This document shows, one piece after another, positions 43,507-52,097 of a stretch of 64,000 bases of DNA. How positions within the stretch are numbered: the first letter of the stretch is position 1; every line of letters begins with the position of its first letter. The stretch is from an uncultured Pseudocitrobacter sp. (GTDB lineage Bacteria > Pseudomonadota > Gammaproteobacteria > Enterobacterales > Enterobacteriaceae): positions 1 to 64,000 of the forward strand of contig CAJYVI010000156.1 of NCBI GenBank assembly GCA_913778145.1, in the 5' to 3' direction. The notes beneath the pieces are model-generated. The model made no database searches. It saw nothing but the letters and a program-made list of their open reading frames with translations, and had not been told where the DNA came from. The position numbers were made by a program, and so were the translations under genes.

Positions 43507-44211
43507 TTAACGGCGGTTGCCAAATATCCGGAGCAGCATCAGGAACAGGTTGATGAAATCGAGGTACAGCGTTAACGCGCCGAGGATGGCGGTTTTGCGC
43601 AGGCTGGATGTATCGCGCACATCGATTTGTTCGCCGATATTTTTCAGTTTCTGCGTATCGTAGGCGGTCAGGCCAACGAATACCACGACGCCGATATAGG
43701 TCACCGCCCACATCAGCGCGGTGCTTTTCAGCCAGAAGTTAACCAGCGATGCCAGAATGATACCAATCAGCGCCATAAACAGCATATTTCCCAGGCCGCT
43801 GAGATCGCGTTTGGTAGTGTAGCCGTACAGACTCATGATGCCAAACATCCCGCCGCTCACCACAAAGGTGCTGGCGATGGAGGAGTAGGTATAAACGATA
43901 AAAATACTGGAAAGCGTTAGCCCGGTGAGCGCCGAATAGAGCATAAACAGCGTGGTGGCAACGCCCGCGCTCAGGCGTTGAACCATGCCGGAAAGCACGA
44001 AAACCAGCGCCAGTTGGGCGATGATCAGGCCAAAGAAAGTGATTTTACTGGAGAAGACAAACATCATCACCGCTGGGGTATTCGCTGCATACCATGCGAT
44101 AAATGCCGTCAGCAGCAATCCGCAGGTCATCCAGCCATACACTTGTGCCATATATGTTTGCAGCCCGGAACGGGACTGCACGATTGAATCAGAACGAGGG
44201 AATCGATCCAT
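43507..44211 (-). CDS. ybhL: Bax inhibitor-1 family membrane protein YbhL
   Basis: A 234-residue protein with seven membrane helices, the same length as E. coli YbhL. It contains the family region GLTLSSIFIVYTYSSIASTFVV and the C-terminal DFINLFLMLLRIFGNRR. Bacterial BI-1 proteins are pH-sensitive calcium leak channels. I chose ATG 44211 with GGAG upstream; the frame is open a further 11 codons. Confidence 0.94.
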   Translation of the reverse strand: MDRFPRSDSIVQSRSGLQTYMAQVYGWMTCGLLLTAFIAWYAANTPAVMMFVFSSKITFFGLIIAQLALVFVLSGMVQRLSAGVATTLFMLYSALTGLTLSSIFIVYTYSSIASTFVVSGGMFGIMSLYGYTTKRDLSGLGNMLFMALIGIILASLVNFWLKSTALMWAVTYIGVVVFVGLTAYDTQKLKNIGEQIDVRDTSSLRKTAILGALTLYLDFINLFLMLLRIFGNRR

Positions 44212-44325
44212 GAGAATCTCCTGATGATGTAAGGAATACCTCAAGGATATCGCAAATATTGCGGGTGTGCATCGACGGGGAGTAAACGTCTATGTTATGT
44301 CATCAGGCATTGTGCGGATGAAACC

Positions 44326-44461
44326 GCCGGGTGGCGGCTGCGCCTTACCCGGCCTACGAGTCTGGTTATGTAGGCCCGGTAAGCGAAACGCCACCGGGCA
44401 TTGTGTAGACGAAACCGTCGAATTTGGTGTTCCAGGCCTGATAAGCGCAGCGCTATCAGGC
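44326..44461. repeat. BIME with three REP units between ybhL and moaE
   Basis: REP-like palindromes lie at 44326-44353 (GCCGGGTGGCGGC...), 44371-44399 (TAGGCCCGGTAAGCG...) and 44436-44461 (GCCTGATAAGCGC...TATCAGGC). The last overlaps the moaE stop codon, so the end of moaE reads into the repeat. Confidence 0.88.
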
Positions 44462-44917
44462 GCTATGCCAGCGCCCTGCGGCTTGCTTATCGCTGTCGCG
44501 GGCTTCTACCCAACGGTCGCCTTCTGGTGTGGCTTCACGTTTCCAGAAAGGCGCACGCGTTTTCAGGTAGTCCATGATGAACTCGGTGGCTTCAAAACCG
44601 CTGCTACGGTGAGCGCTGGTAACACCGACGAAAACAATTTCGTCTCCTGGCCACAGTTCGCCAATGCGGTGAATGACCGTGACGCGGCCCAGCGGCCAGC
44701 GGCCTCGCGCTTCTTCGACGATTTCCGCCAGCGCTTTTTCGGTCATGCCAGGGTAATGCTCCAGGGTCAGCGCTTTTACGCTGTCGCCCAGATTGTGATT
44801 GCGCACCTTGCCGGTAAACGTCACCACCGCGCCATCTTCATCGCGCTCGGCCAGCCAGACATATTCGTCGCCCACGTTAAACGCCTCGTGGCCGACGCGA
44901 ATCCGCGTTTCGCTCAT
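44456..44917 (-). CDS. moaE: Molybdopterin synthase catalytic subunit
   Basis: A 153-residue protein (150 in E. coli). It forms the heterotetramer with MoaD that inserts sulfur into cyclic pyranopterin monophosphate. The active-site region includes VTFTGKVRNHNLGD, FVGVTSAHRSS and the basic TRAPFWKREATPEGDRWVEA. The last three residues (HSA) come from the REP sequence. ATG 44917 and ATG 44920 are both possible; GGGAGG precedes them. Confidence 0.95.
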   Translation of the reverse strand: MSETRIRVGHEAFNVGDEYVWLAERDEDGAVVTFTGKVRNHNLGDSVKALTLEHYPGMTEKALAEIVEEARGRWPLGRVTVIHRIGELWPGDEIVFVGVTSAHRSSGFEATEFIMDYLKTRAPFWKREATPEGDRWVEARDSDKQAAGRWHSA

Positions 44918-44919
44918 CA

Positions 44920-45165
44920 TCAACCTCCCGTTACCGGTGGGAAAAACGCCACTTCATCGCCATCAGCAACGGGAGTGTCGAAACTGACCAGCGTTTGGTT
45001 GACCGCCGCCAGCAGTTTGCCCTCTTCAAGCGCCAGCGCCCAGCGACCTTCCTGGGCCGCCAGATGCTGACGAACAGCCTCTACCGTGGCGAACTCTGCT
45101 GGAAGTTGTAACGCGTCCGTGCCCACCAGTTCGCGAACCTGCGCAAAAAAAAGAACCTTAATCAT
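44920..45165 (-). CDS. moaD: Molybdopterin synthase sulfur-carrier subunit
   Basis: An 81-residue ubiquitin-fold protein ending in the Gly-Gly (PPVTGG) that is thiocarboxylated and donates sulfur. Length equals that of E. coli MoaD. The start at 45165 overlaps the moaC end by 8 bp; the frame is open further upstream inside moaC. Confidence 0.96.
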   Translation of the reverse strand: MIKVLFFAQVRELVGTDALQLPAEFATVEAVRQHLAAQEGRWALALEEGKLLAAVNQTLVSFDTPVADGDEVAFFPPVTGG

Positions 45166-45643
45166 CGCTATCCACCCTGAAATCGCCCGATTTACCGCCG
45201 CTTTTCGCCAGCAGGCGCACCGGGCCAATGACCATATCTTTTTGCACCGCTTTGCACATATCGTAAATCGTCAGCGCCGCCACCGACGCCGCCGTTAACG
45301 CTTCCATCTCTACGCCGGTTTTCCCGGTCAGACGACACAGCGTTTCGATACGCACGCGGTTATGCTCAGGCTCGGCCTGCAGATTAACTTCCACTTTGCT
45401 GAGCATCAGCGGATGACAGAGCGGGATAAGATCCCAGGTGCGCTTGGCAGCCTGAATTCCTGCGATACGGGCGGTCGCGAATACGTCGCCTTTGTGGTGG
45501 CTACCGTCGATAATCATCGATAAGGTTTCCGGCAGCATGGTGACGAACGCTTCCGCGCGGGCTTCGCGTACGGTTTCAGCCTTGGCGGAGACATCCACCA
45601 TATGGGCTTCGCCCGCCGCGTTGATATGGGTCAGTTGCGACAT
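45158..45643 (-). CDS. moaC: Cyclic pyranopterin monophosphate synthase
   Basis: A 161-residue enzyme that converts the MoaA product to cPMP. Conserved features include [17 protein letters not shown] and the lysine-containing [25 protein letters not shown]. It lies 3 bp after moaB in the moa operon. Confidence 0.96.
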   Translation of the reverse strand: MSQLTHINAAGEAHMVDVSAKAETVREARAEAFVTMLPETLSMIIDGSHHKGDVFATARIAGIQAAKRTWDLIPLCHPLMLSKVEVNLQAEPEHNRVRIETLCRLTGKTGVEMEALTAASVAALTIYDMCKAVQKDMVIGPVRLLAKSGGKSGDFRVDSDD

Positions 45644-45646
45644 CGT

Positions 45647-46159
45647 TTATTTCTTCAGATGAGGGTAGAAGTTACAAGGACGGGTGCGGGAATCGAGCTG
45701 CGCCGCAATAATATTTTCCCACGCGGTACGACACGCTTTGGTCGAACCCGGCATAGCGAAAATCAGCGTCCGGTTAGCCATCCCGGCAATGGCGCGGGAT
45801 TGCAGCGTAGCGGTGCCAATCTCTTCAAAAGAGAGCATGCGGAACACTTCGCCGAAGCCTTCAATTTCACGGTCGAACAGCGGGAGAAGCGCTTCCGGCG
45901 CCTGGTCGCCATCGGTCAACCCGGTGCCGCCAGTGATTAACACCACCTGCACATCATCGCGTGCGATCCATTCGGAAACCTTTGCGCGAATGGCATAGCG
46001 ATTCTCTTTCACAATCGCTTTATCGACCACCGTGTGGCCCGCCTCCTGCGCAGAATCACGCAGATAATGGCCGGAGGTATCATCCTCTTCGCCACGGCGG
46101 CTGGAAATAGTAAGAATAGCGATGCGGGTTGGGAAAAATTCAGTGCTCGCCTGACTCAT
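45647..46159 (-). CDS. moaB: MoaB, molybdopterin-adenylyltransferase-like protein
   Basis: A 170-residue MogA/MoaB-fold protein with the pterin-binding loop VLITGGTGLTDGDQAPEALLPLFD and IFAMPGSTKA. Its role in E. coli molybdenum cofactor synthesis is dispensable and unclear, since MogA does the adenylylation. Confidence 0.95.
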   Translation of the reverse strand: MSQASTEFFPTRIAILTISSRRGEEDDTSGHYLRDSAQEAGHTVVDKAIVKENRYAIRAKVSEWIARDDVQVVLITGGTGLTDGDQAPEALLPLFDREIEGFGEVFRMLSFEEIGTATLQSRAIAGMANRTLIFAMPGSTKACRTAWENIIAAQLDSRTRPCNFYPHLKK

Positions 46160-46180
46160 TTAACACTCCTTGAAAACGAA

Positions 46181-47170
46181 TTATCCACCAATATAGGACA
46201 GATTCTGGGTGATCCCGGTATTGCCCTGGTGCAGGAAGTGGGTCTGCTTCTTATGGGTTAACGCTTCTGCAATGCGTGCTTCGAGCTCCTGCTGTTGGGC
46301 ATCAGCCGCTAACAGGTCGCGAAGCTCTACGCCGCCGTCGCCGAAAAGGCATAAATGCAGTTTGCCCACGGAAGAGACGCGCAGACGGTTACAGGTAGCG
46401 CAAAAATCTTTTTCATACGGCATGATTAAACCGATTTCACCTTCGTAGTCAGGGTGACAAAAGACCTGTGCCGGGCCGTCGCTGCGCTGTCGGATCTGAT
46501 GTATCCAGCCGCGTTTGAGCAACTGATCGCGCAGCACCATTCCGGAGATATGGTGTTTGCGGAACAAATCGCTGCCGTCGCCGGTTTCCATTAGTTCGAT
46601 AAATCGGAGTTGAATGCGGCGCGGTTTGATCCACGCCAGAAAGGTGTCGAGCTGGTGATGGTTTACGTCGCGCATCAGCACGGTGTTAACCTTCACTTTT
46701 TCAAAGCCCGCGCTGAAGGCGGCGTCGATGCCGTCCATTACCTGGCGGAATTTGTCCTGACCGGTAATCGCATGAAACTGACGCGCATCAAGGCTGTCGA
46801 CGCTGACATTCAGCGCCGTAAGGCCCGCTTCACGCCAGGCGGCAACGTCGCGCGCCATGCGGTAACCGTTGGTGGTCACGGCAATCTGTTTGATGGCCGC
46901 GTTCTCTCTTACTGCTGCGATGATGTCGACAAAGTCGCGACGCAGGCTCGGCTCGCCGCCGGTGAGACGCACTTTTTCTGTACCCAGCGCGGAAAAGGCA
47001 CGGGTAACCCGCCGCACTTCATCCAGCGACAAAAAGCCATTGTTGGTGACTTCGCCCGGCTTGTAGCCGTTGGGCAGACAGTAGGTGCAACGGAAGTTGC
47101 ACACATCCGTTATCGACAAACGCAGATAAAAGAACCTGCGCGCGAACGCATCAGTAAGTTGTGAAGCCAT
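46181..47170 (-). CDS. moaA: GTP 3',8-cyclase
   Basis: A 329-residue radical SAM enzyme that starts molybdenum cofactor synthesis from GTP. The N-terminal cluster motif CNFRCTYC is near residue 24 and the C-terminal cluster [18 protein letters not shown] near residue 257. I chose ATG 47170, which matches E. coli MoaA length; an in-frame ATG 11 codons earlier lies in the riboswitch leader. First gene of moaABCDE. Confidence 0.96.
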   Translation of the reverse strand: MASQLTDAFARRFFYLRLSITDVCNFRCTYCLPNGYKPGEVTNNGFLSLDEVRRVTRAFSALGTEKVRLTGGEPSLRRDFVDIIAAVRENAAIKQIAVTTNGYRMARDVAAWREAGLTALNVSVDSLDARQFHAITGQDKFRQVMDGIDAAFSAGFEKVKVNTVLMRDVNHHQLDTFLAWIKPRRIQLRFIELMETGDGSDLFRKHHISGMVLRDQLLKRGWIHQIRQRSDGPAQVFCHPDYEGEIGLIMPYEKDFCATCNRLRVSSVGKLHLCLFGDGGVELRDLLAADAQQQELEARIAEALTHKKQTHFLHQGNTGITQNLSYIGG

Positions 47171-47174
47171 AGAC

Positions 47175-47284
47175 ACCTTTCCAAATACGGGAGGCGAGGT
47201 CATTTCTTCCTTCGCCCTGGTGATGTTTAACCATCACGGCCAAAGCGCCTTATCTTTCGACTTAGGCCCAGAGGCTAGAGTGTT
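47175..47284 (-). ncRNA. Molybdenum cofactor (Moco) RNA motif in the moaA leader
   Basis: The moaA 5' leader has the conserved sequence and pairing pattern of the enterobacterial Moco riboswitch: CTCTAGCCTCTGGGCCTAAG at the 5' end, a GTGATGGTTAAACATCAC hairpin and ACCTCGCCTCCCGTATTTGG near the start codon. In E. coli it lowers moa expression when cofactor is plentiful. Boundaries are approximate. Confidence 0.85.
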
Positions 47285-47304
47285 TTTCAGCAATATTGCT
47301 GAAA
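47285..47304. promoter_or_regulatory. Perfect 20-bp palindrome beside the moaA leader
   Basis: TTTCAGCAATATTGCTGAAA is exactly self-complementary and abuts the 5' end of the Moco leader. It could be an operator over the moaA promoter or a hairpin at the transcript start. The binding factor is unknown. Confidence 0.5.
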
Positions 47305-47355
47305 GGGTTATGCCGATAGTAGCGCGAGATGGACGAGTTTGCCATTTTCCGCTTT

Positions 47356-47379
47356 CGCTATATAAAGTTATATATAGCG
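47356..47379. promoter_or_regulatory. ModE binding site upstream of moaA
   Basis: The site reads CGCTATATA-AAGTTA-TATATAGCG and contains TATAT-N7-TATAT, fitting the ModE consensus TATAT-N7-TAYAT. ModE-molybdate activates moaA in E. coli. Confidence 0.82.
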
Positions 47380-47519
47380 ACCTGATCGTGCACTTTCCCT
47401 ACAGAATACGCATAAATCGCGCTTTTGCATTGATATACGTCATTTTGACCGGGGTGCGGCATCGTCTTTTGGGAGTAGTTACGTTAATGTAAGCAGATAT
47501 ACCCACTTAAGGAAGTTGT

Positions 47520-48428
47520 ATGCGCAATCGCACTCTGGCCGATCTCGATCGCGTCGTCGCCATTGGGGGTGGACATGGATTGGGGCGAGTGATGTCCTCA
47601 CTCTCCTCCCTCGGCTCTCGTTTAACCGGCATTGTTACCACCACCGATAACGGTGGCTCAACGGGCCGTATCCGCCGCTCTGAAGGCGGCATCGCCTGGG
47701 GGGACATGCGTAACTGCATTAATCAGTTAATCACCGAACCCAGCGTAGCGTCCGCCATGTTTGAGTACCGTTTTGGCGGTAATGGCGAACTTTCGGGGCA
47801 TAACCTCGGAAATTTGATGTTAAAGGCGCTGGACCACCTGAGCGTGCGGCCTTTAGAGGCTATTAATTTAATAAGAAATCTGTTGAAAGTTGAAGCCTCG
47901 TTAATTCCAATGTCGGAACAGCCGGTTGATCTGATGGCTATCGACCAGGAAGGCCATGAAGTCTACGGGGAAGTGAATATCGATCAGTTGCCGCTGCCGC
48001 CGCAGGAGCTGATGCTTTCGCCCTCGGTAACTGCGACCCGCGAAGCGGTGCAGGCGATTGGCGAAGCGGATCTCATCCTGATTGGCCCCGGCAGTTTTTA
48101 TACCAGCCTGCTGCCCGCATTATTGTTGAGCGATGTGGCGCAGGCGCTGCGCCGTACGCCTGCGCCTATGGTCTATATCGGCAATTTAGGCCGTGAACTC
48201 AGCCCGGCGGCGGCCAGCCTGACGCTTGCGAAAAAACTCAATATTCTGGAGCATTACGTCGGGAAACCGGTGATTGATGCGGTTGTCGTTGGGCCGAAAG
48301 TGGATACCACTGAGATTGGCGATCGTGTCATCATTCAGGAGCCATTGGAAGCCAGCGATATTCGCTATCGCCACGACCGTCAGCTATTACGCGACGCGCT
48401 GGAAAAGGCCCTTCAGGCATTAGGTTAG
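47520..48428 (+). CDS. ybhK: YvcK/YbhK-family (CofD-like) protein
   Basis: A 302-residue protein, identical in length to E. coli YbhK. It has the nucleotide-binding start [17 protein letters not shown], the [13 protein letters not shown] motif and [11 protein letters not shown]. Homologues in Gram-positive bacteria bind UDP-sugars and affect envelope and carbon metabolism. GGAAG precedes the ATG. Divergent from moaA. Confidence 0.94.
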   Translation: MRNRTLADLDRVVAIGGGHGLGRVMSSLSSLGSRLTGIVTTTDNGGSTGRIRRSEGGIAWGDMRNCINQLITEPSVASAMFEYRFGGNGELSGHNLGNLMLKALDHLSVRPLEAINLIRNLLKVEASLIPMSEQPVDLMAIDQEGHEVYGEVNIDQLPLPPQELMLSPSVTATREAVQAIGEADLILIGPGSFYTSLLPALLLSDVAQALRRTPAPMVYIGNLGRELSPAAASLTLAKKLNILEHYVGKPVIDAVVVGPKVDTTEIGDRVIIQEPLEASDIRYRHDRQLLRDALEKALQALG

Positions 48429-48441
48429 CTTTCCTTAAAAT

Positions 48442-48458
48442 CTTAAGGTTGTCTTAAA
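48442..48458 (+). promoter_or_regulatory. PmrA box upstream of eptA
   Basis: CTTAAG-GTTGT-CTTAAA is a direct repeat with the 5-bp spacer of the PmrA consensus; a third CTTAAA half lies at 48434-48439. It starts 63 bp before the eptA ATG and indicates autoregulation of the eptA-pmrAB operon. Confidence 0.85.
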
Positions 48459-48504
48459 AAACTCCCGGCAACATAGCGAGCATCATTTTTACAGGAAGAT
48501 CGCT

Positions 48505-50139
48505 ATGTTGCGCTATTTACGCTATCGCCCGACCGTTAGCCGTTTAACTTATATTCTGCTTTTCGCGCTCTATATTGCGCTGGCGCTGAATGTCGCTTTT
48601 TATCGCCAGGCATGGTCCCTGTTACCGGTGAATACCTTCCATAATGGGTTGGTTTTCTTCACGATGCCGCTGGTCGCCTTTTCGGTAATGGTGATTTGTC
48701 TGGCGCTGGCTTCATTCTTGCGTCTGGAAAAAGTGCTGGCGACGCTGTTCATTTTACTCAGCGCTTCGGCGCAATATTTTATTATGACCTTTGGCGTGAT
48801 TATCGATCGGTCGATGATCACCAATATTCTCGACACGACTCCGGCAGAAAGCTATGCGCTGATGTCGAGCAAGATGATTCTCACGCTCTTATTTACCGCG
48901 GTGTTGTTCGTTGTACTCGCGTGGTGGGTAAAAATAAAACCAGCAACGCATAAATGGCGCGAGGCCGGGCTGCGGGCCGGTGCGGTGGTAGCATCTGTTC
49001 TGCTGATCGTGATTGTTGCCGCCTTTTTCTATAAAGATTACGCCTCACTGTTTCGCAATAATAAGGAACTGGTGAAGTCATTAAATCCGTCCAACAGCAT
49101 CACCGCCATAAATTCATGGTATGCCCATAATAAAATGGATAACCTGCCGCTGGTGCGCATTGGTGAAGATGCAAAACAAAAAGACGGCATGAAAAACGGC
49201 CCGCGTAAAAACCTGACAATCCTGATTGTCGGAGAAACGTCGCGTGCGGAAGATTTTTCGCTGGGTGGATATTCTCGCGAAACGAACCCGTTACTTGCTA
49301 AAGATAATGTGATCTATTTCCCGAAAACAACCTCCTGCGGCACCGCCACTGCGGTATCGGTGCCCTGCATGTTCTCGAATATGCCGCGCGCCCATTACGA
49401 CGAACAGCTGGCGCATCACCAGGAAGGCCTGCTGGATATCGTACAGCGCGCAGGTATTCAGGTGCAGTGGAATGAGAACGATGGTGGATGCAAAGGCGCA
49501 TGCGACCGCGTACCGCATCAGAATATGAACGTACTGAACCTGCCGGGTCAGTGCATTGATGGCGAATGTTATGATGAAGTGCTATTCCACGACTTGGACA
49601 ACTATATTGATAAATTAAACGGCGACGGGCTTATTGTGCTCCATACCATTGGCAGCCATGGGCCAACCTACTACAACCGTTATCCAAAGGCGTTTGGTAA
49701 ATTCACGCCAACTTGCGATACCAATGAAATTCAGTCCTGCTCTCAGGAGCAACTGGTAAATACCTACGATAATACCGTGCTGTACGTCGATTATATCGTC
49801 GATAAAGCGATAAAATTACTGCAATCCAAACAGGATAAATTCACCACCAGCCTGGTTTATCTTTCAGACCACGGTGAGTCACTGGGTGAAAATGGTATTT
49901 ACCTGCACGGGTTGCCCTATTCCATCGCACCGGATACACAAAAACATGTTCCGATGCTGCTGTGGTTGTCAGACGATTATCAGAAGCGTTATGGCGTGAA
50001 CTATGACTGTCTGAAAAAGGCATCGACACAAAATGAATATTCTCAGGATAATCTCTTCTCCACGATGTTAGGTATACTGGGCGTAGAGACCACTGAATAT
50101 CGCGCGGCTGACGACATACTCAAGACGTGCAGAGGATAA
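48505..50139 (+). CDS. eptA: Lipid A phosphoethanolamine transferase EptA
   Basis: A 544-residue protein (547 in E. coli). Five N-terminal membrane helices (about 13-175) anchor a periplasmic catalytic domain. The nucleophile Thr245 is in GETSRAEDF and the metal-binding [11 protein letters not shown] is near residue 455, with conserved cysteines in [12 protein letters not shown] and GGCKGACD. It adds phosphoethanolamine to lipid A, which lowers binding of cationic peptides such as polymyxins. Operon with pmrA 4 bp downstream. In E. coli this operon lies elsewhere, near adiC and proP. Confidence 0.94.
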   Translation: MLRYLRYRPTVSRLTYILLFALYIALALNVAFYRQAWSLLPVNTFHNGLVFFTMPLVAFSVMVICLALASFLRLEKVLATLFILLSASAQYFIMTFGVIIDRSMITNILDTTPAESYALMSSKMILTLLFTAVLFVVLAWWVKIKPATHKWREAGLRAGAVVASVLLIVIVAAFFYKDYASLFRNNKELVKSLNPSNSITAINSWYAHNKMDNLPLVRIGEDAKQKDGMKNGPRKNLTILIVGETSRAEDFSLGGYSRETNPLLAKDNVIYFPKTTSCGTATAVSVPCMFSNMPRAHYDEQLAHHQEGLLDIVQRAGIQVQWNENDGGCKGACDRVPHQNMNVLNLPGQCIDGECYDEVLFHDLDNYIDKLNGDGLIVLHTIGSHGPTYYNRYPKAFGKFTPTCDTNEIQSCSQEQLVNTYDNTVLYVDYIVDKAIKLLQSKQDKFTTSLVYLSDHGESLGENGIYLHGLPYSIAPDTQKHVPMLLWLSDDYQKRYGVNYDCLKKASTQNEYSQDNLFSTMLGILGVETTEYRAADDILKTCRG

Positions 50140-50143
50140 GGCA

Positions 50144-50815
50144 ATGAAAATTTTAGTCGTGGAAGATGACGCGCTGTTATTACAGGGCTTAATTCTGGCG
50201 ATGCAAAGTGAAGGGTACGCCTGCGATGGCGTCACCACTGCGCGTCAGGCAGAGCTGAGCCTGCAATCCGGGCTTTATAGTTTGATCGTGTTGGATTTAG
50301 GCCTGCCGGACGAAGACGGGCTGCATTTCCTCTCGCGTATTCGCCAGGAAAAATGCAGCCTGCCGGTGCTGATTCTCACCGCACGAGATACGCTGGACGA
50401 TCGCATCAGCGGGCTGGACACCGGAGCTGATGACTATCTGGTTAAACCGTTTGCCCTCGAAGAACTCAACGCGCGTATTCGCGCCCTGCTGCGTCGCCAT
50501 TATAATCAGGGCGACAATGAAATTACGGTCGCCAACTTACGCCTTAACGTGACGCGTCGCCAGGTGTGGCTTGACGAACAACCGCTGGAACTGACGCCAA
50601 AAGAGTTTGCGCTGCTCTCGCGACTGATGCAAAAAGCCGGTAGCCCGGTACATCGCGAAATTCTCTACAACGATATTTACAACTGGGATAACGAACCGTC
50701 GACCAATACGCTGGAAGTGCATATTCACAACCTGCGCGATAAAGTCGGCAAGTCCCGTATTCGCACAGTGCGGGGCTTTGGCTACCAGTTGGAAAACAGC
50801 GAGGTAACCGACTAA
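50144..50815 (+). CDS. basR: Response regulator PmrA/BasR
   Basis: A 223-residue OmpR-family response regulator with phospho-acceptor Asp51 ([11 protein letters not shown]) and a C-terminal winged helix ([16 protein letters not shown]). It is close to E. coli BasR along its length. It activates eptA by binding the PmrA box upstream. It starts 4 bp after the eptA stop and ends 2 bp before the sensor gene. Confidence 0.95.
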   Translation: MKILVVEDDALLLQGLILAMQSEGYACDGVTTARQAELSLQSGLYSLIVLDLGLPDEDGLHFLSRIRQEKCSLPVLILTARDTLDDRISGLDTGADDYLVKPFALEELNARIRALLRRHYNQGDNEITVANLRLNVTRRQVWLDEQPLELTPKEFALLSRLMQKAGSPVHREILYNDIYNWDNEPSTNTLEVHIHNLRDKVGKSRIRTVRGFGYQLENSEVTD

Positions 50816-50817
50816 TT

Positions 50818-51960
50818 ATGCCTCTTTCCGCGATCCGAAAATGGCCGATGCGCCACCAGCTGTTACTGACCGTAGGTATCATTCTGGTGGTTTTTCAGGT
50901 TATCAGCGTGTTCTGGCTGTGGCATGAAAGCAAGGAGCAGATTGATCTTGAGGTCGCCAGTATCCTGAAGGGCCACAATAACGCCAGGCATATTCAGCAT
51001 GAGGTGCGCGAAGCCGTTGCCAGCTTGCTGGTACCAAGCCTGGTGATTATCGGCCTGGCGCTGTTTGTCTGTATGAAAGCGGTGAAACGCATTACGCGTC
51101 CACTCTCGGATCTGCAAAAAGAACTTGATGCGCGTACGCCGGATAACCTGCAACCCATTCATCTCGAAAGAACGGTGCTGGAAGTTGATGCGGTAACGTC
51201 GGCCATCAACCAACTGGTGGCGCGTCTGACGCAAACGCTCGATCGCGAACGATTATTTACCGCCGACGTGGCACACGAACTCCGCACACCGCTGGCAGGG
51301 CTGCGATTGCACCTGGAGCTTATGGAAAAAGCGCATGCCATTAACGTTGGGCCGCTGATTCAACGTCTGGATCAAATGACTAACAGCGTGGCGCAGTTAC
51401 TGCAACTCGCACGCGTGGGACAGTCATTTTCCGCCGGGAGCTATCAGCGCGTCGAGTTAATAGCCGATGTCATTTTGCCGCTGAAGGATGAGCTGGAATC
51501 CATGCTGAAAGGGCGCGAGCAAACGCTGGCAATCACCGAAAACCTTCACGATGTTGCGGTTGCCGGCGACGCTACATTGATAAAGGTGATGGTGCGTAAC
51601 CTGGTTGAAAACGCCTACCGCTATAGCCCGACGCACTCCACCATCACCCTGTCAGCAACGGCTTCGCCCATACCAAAATTAACTGTCGACGATGAAGGGC
51701 CGGGCATCGATGAGTCAAAAGTCGGCGAACTGAGCCAGGCATTTGTGCGAATGGACAGCCGCTACGGCGGGATCGGTCTGGGGTTAAGTATTGTCACGCG
51801 AATTGCGCAGCTGCACGAAGCGGCGTTTTTCTTGCAAAATCGGGAAGACAGAAGCGGCACGCGGGCATGGATAGAGTTTGCGCCCGCGAACCTGAAGCCG
51901 AAGTTAGAAAGTCAAAACCCAGTGGCAGAGAAAACCGACGACGATCAGGCCGGAAAGTAA
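50818..51960 (+). CDS. basS: Sensor kinase PmrB/BasS
   Basis: A 380-residue histidine kinase. Membrane helices at about 14-35 and 68-88 flank a short periplasmic loop of about 30 residues rich in Glu and His (ESKEQIDLEVASILKG). An HAMP-like linker, the H-box with His153 (FTADVAHELRTPLAG), N box and G box (GGIGLGLSIVTR) follow. Known homologues sense ferric iron and mild acid through acidic loop residues. The C-terminal tail of about 25 residues is longer than in E. coli and overlaps the pmrR-like gene on the other strand. Confidence 0.94.
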   Translation: MPLSAIRKWPMRHQLLLTVGIILVVFQVISVFWLWHESKEQIDLEVASILKGHNNARHIQHEVREAVASLLVPSLVIIGLALFVCMKAVKRITRPLSDLQKELDARTPDNLQPIHLERTVLEVDAVTSAINQLVARLTQTLDRERLFTADVAHELRTPLAGLRLHLELMEKAHAINVGPLIQRLDQMTNSVAQLLQLARVGQSFSAGSYQRVELIADVILPLKDELESMLKGREQTLAITENLHDVAVAGDATLIKVMVRNLVENAYRYSPTHSTITLSATASPIPKLTVDDEGPGIDESKVGELSQAFVRMDSRYGGIGLGLSIVTRIAQLHEAAFFLQNREDRSGTRAWIEFAPANLKPKLESQNPVAEKTDDDQAGK

Positions 51961-51996
51961 CAGAGTCAGAGATTGCTGAACGTTTAGATTAGACAT
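51904..51996 (-). CDS. PmrR-like 30-residue membrane peptide
   Basis: A small gene on the opposite strand overlapping the 3' end of basS. It encodes 30 residues starting MSNLNVQQSL with one hydrophobic helix (about residues 10-29, LTLLLSGLIVVGFL). AGAGGA lies 7 bp before the ATG, a -10-like TACTGT at 52021-52026, and a perfect PmrA box at 52039-52055. Size, topology and PmrA control match PmrR, the peptide that inhibits the lipid A phosphotransferase LpxT in Salmonella, although sequence similarity is slight. The open frame, ribosome site and box are seen; the function is inferred. Confidence 0.72.
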   Translation of the reverse strand: MSNLNVQQSLTLLLSGLIVVGFLCHWVLTF

Positions 51997-52038
51997 AGAA
52001 CTATCCTCTTGTTGATGTGGACAGTATCCATGTTGGAT

Positions 52039-52055
52039 ATTAAGCGAACATTAAG
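52039..52055 (-). promoter_or_regulatory. PmrA box for the pmrR-like gene
   Basis: On the minus strand CTTAAT-GTTCG-CTTAAT is a perfect tandem repeat of the PmrA half-site with a 5-bp spacer, 12 bp upstream of a -10-like TACTGT. The upstream half is also the foot of the terminator hairpin at 52050-52094. Confidence 0.85.
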
Positions 52056-52094
52056 GCTGGCATTTCCTCGTGTGATGCCAGCCTTAATTTTTTT
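52050..52094 (+). terminator. Terminator of the eptA-basRS operon, convergent with uvrB
   Basis: ATTAAGGCTGGCAT and ATGCCAGCCTTAAT are perfect 14-bp complements around an 11-nt loop, followed by seven T residues on the plus strand. It also follows the uvrB stop on the other strand, with a weaker downstream T content. Confidence 0.9.
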
Positions 52095-52097
52095 AGC

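Noticed and set aside
47220-47492. 90-codon frame opposite the moaA leader
   Set aside because: It covers the riboswitch, palindrome and ModE site, so the conservation there is regulatory.
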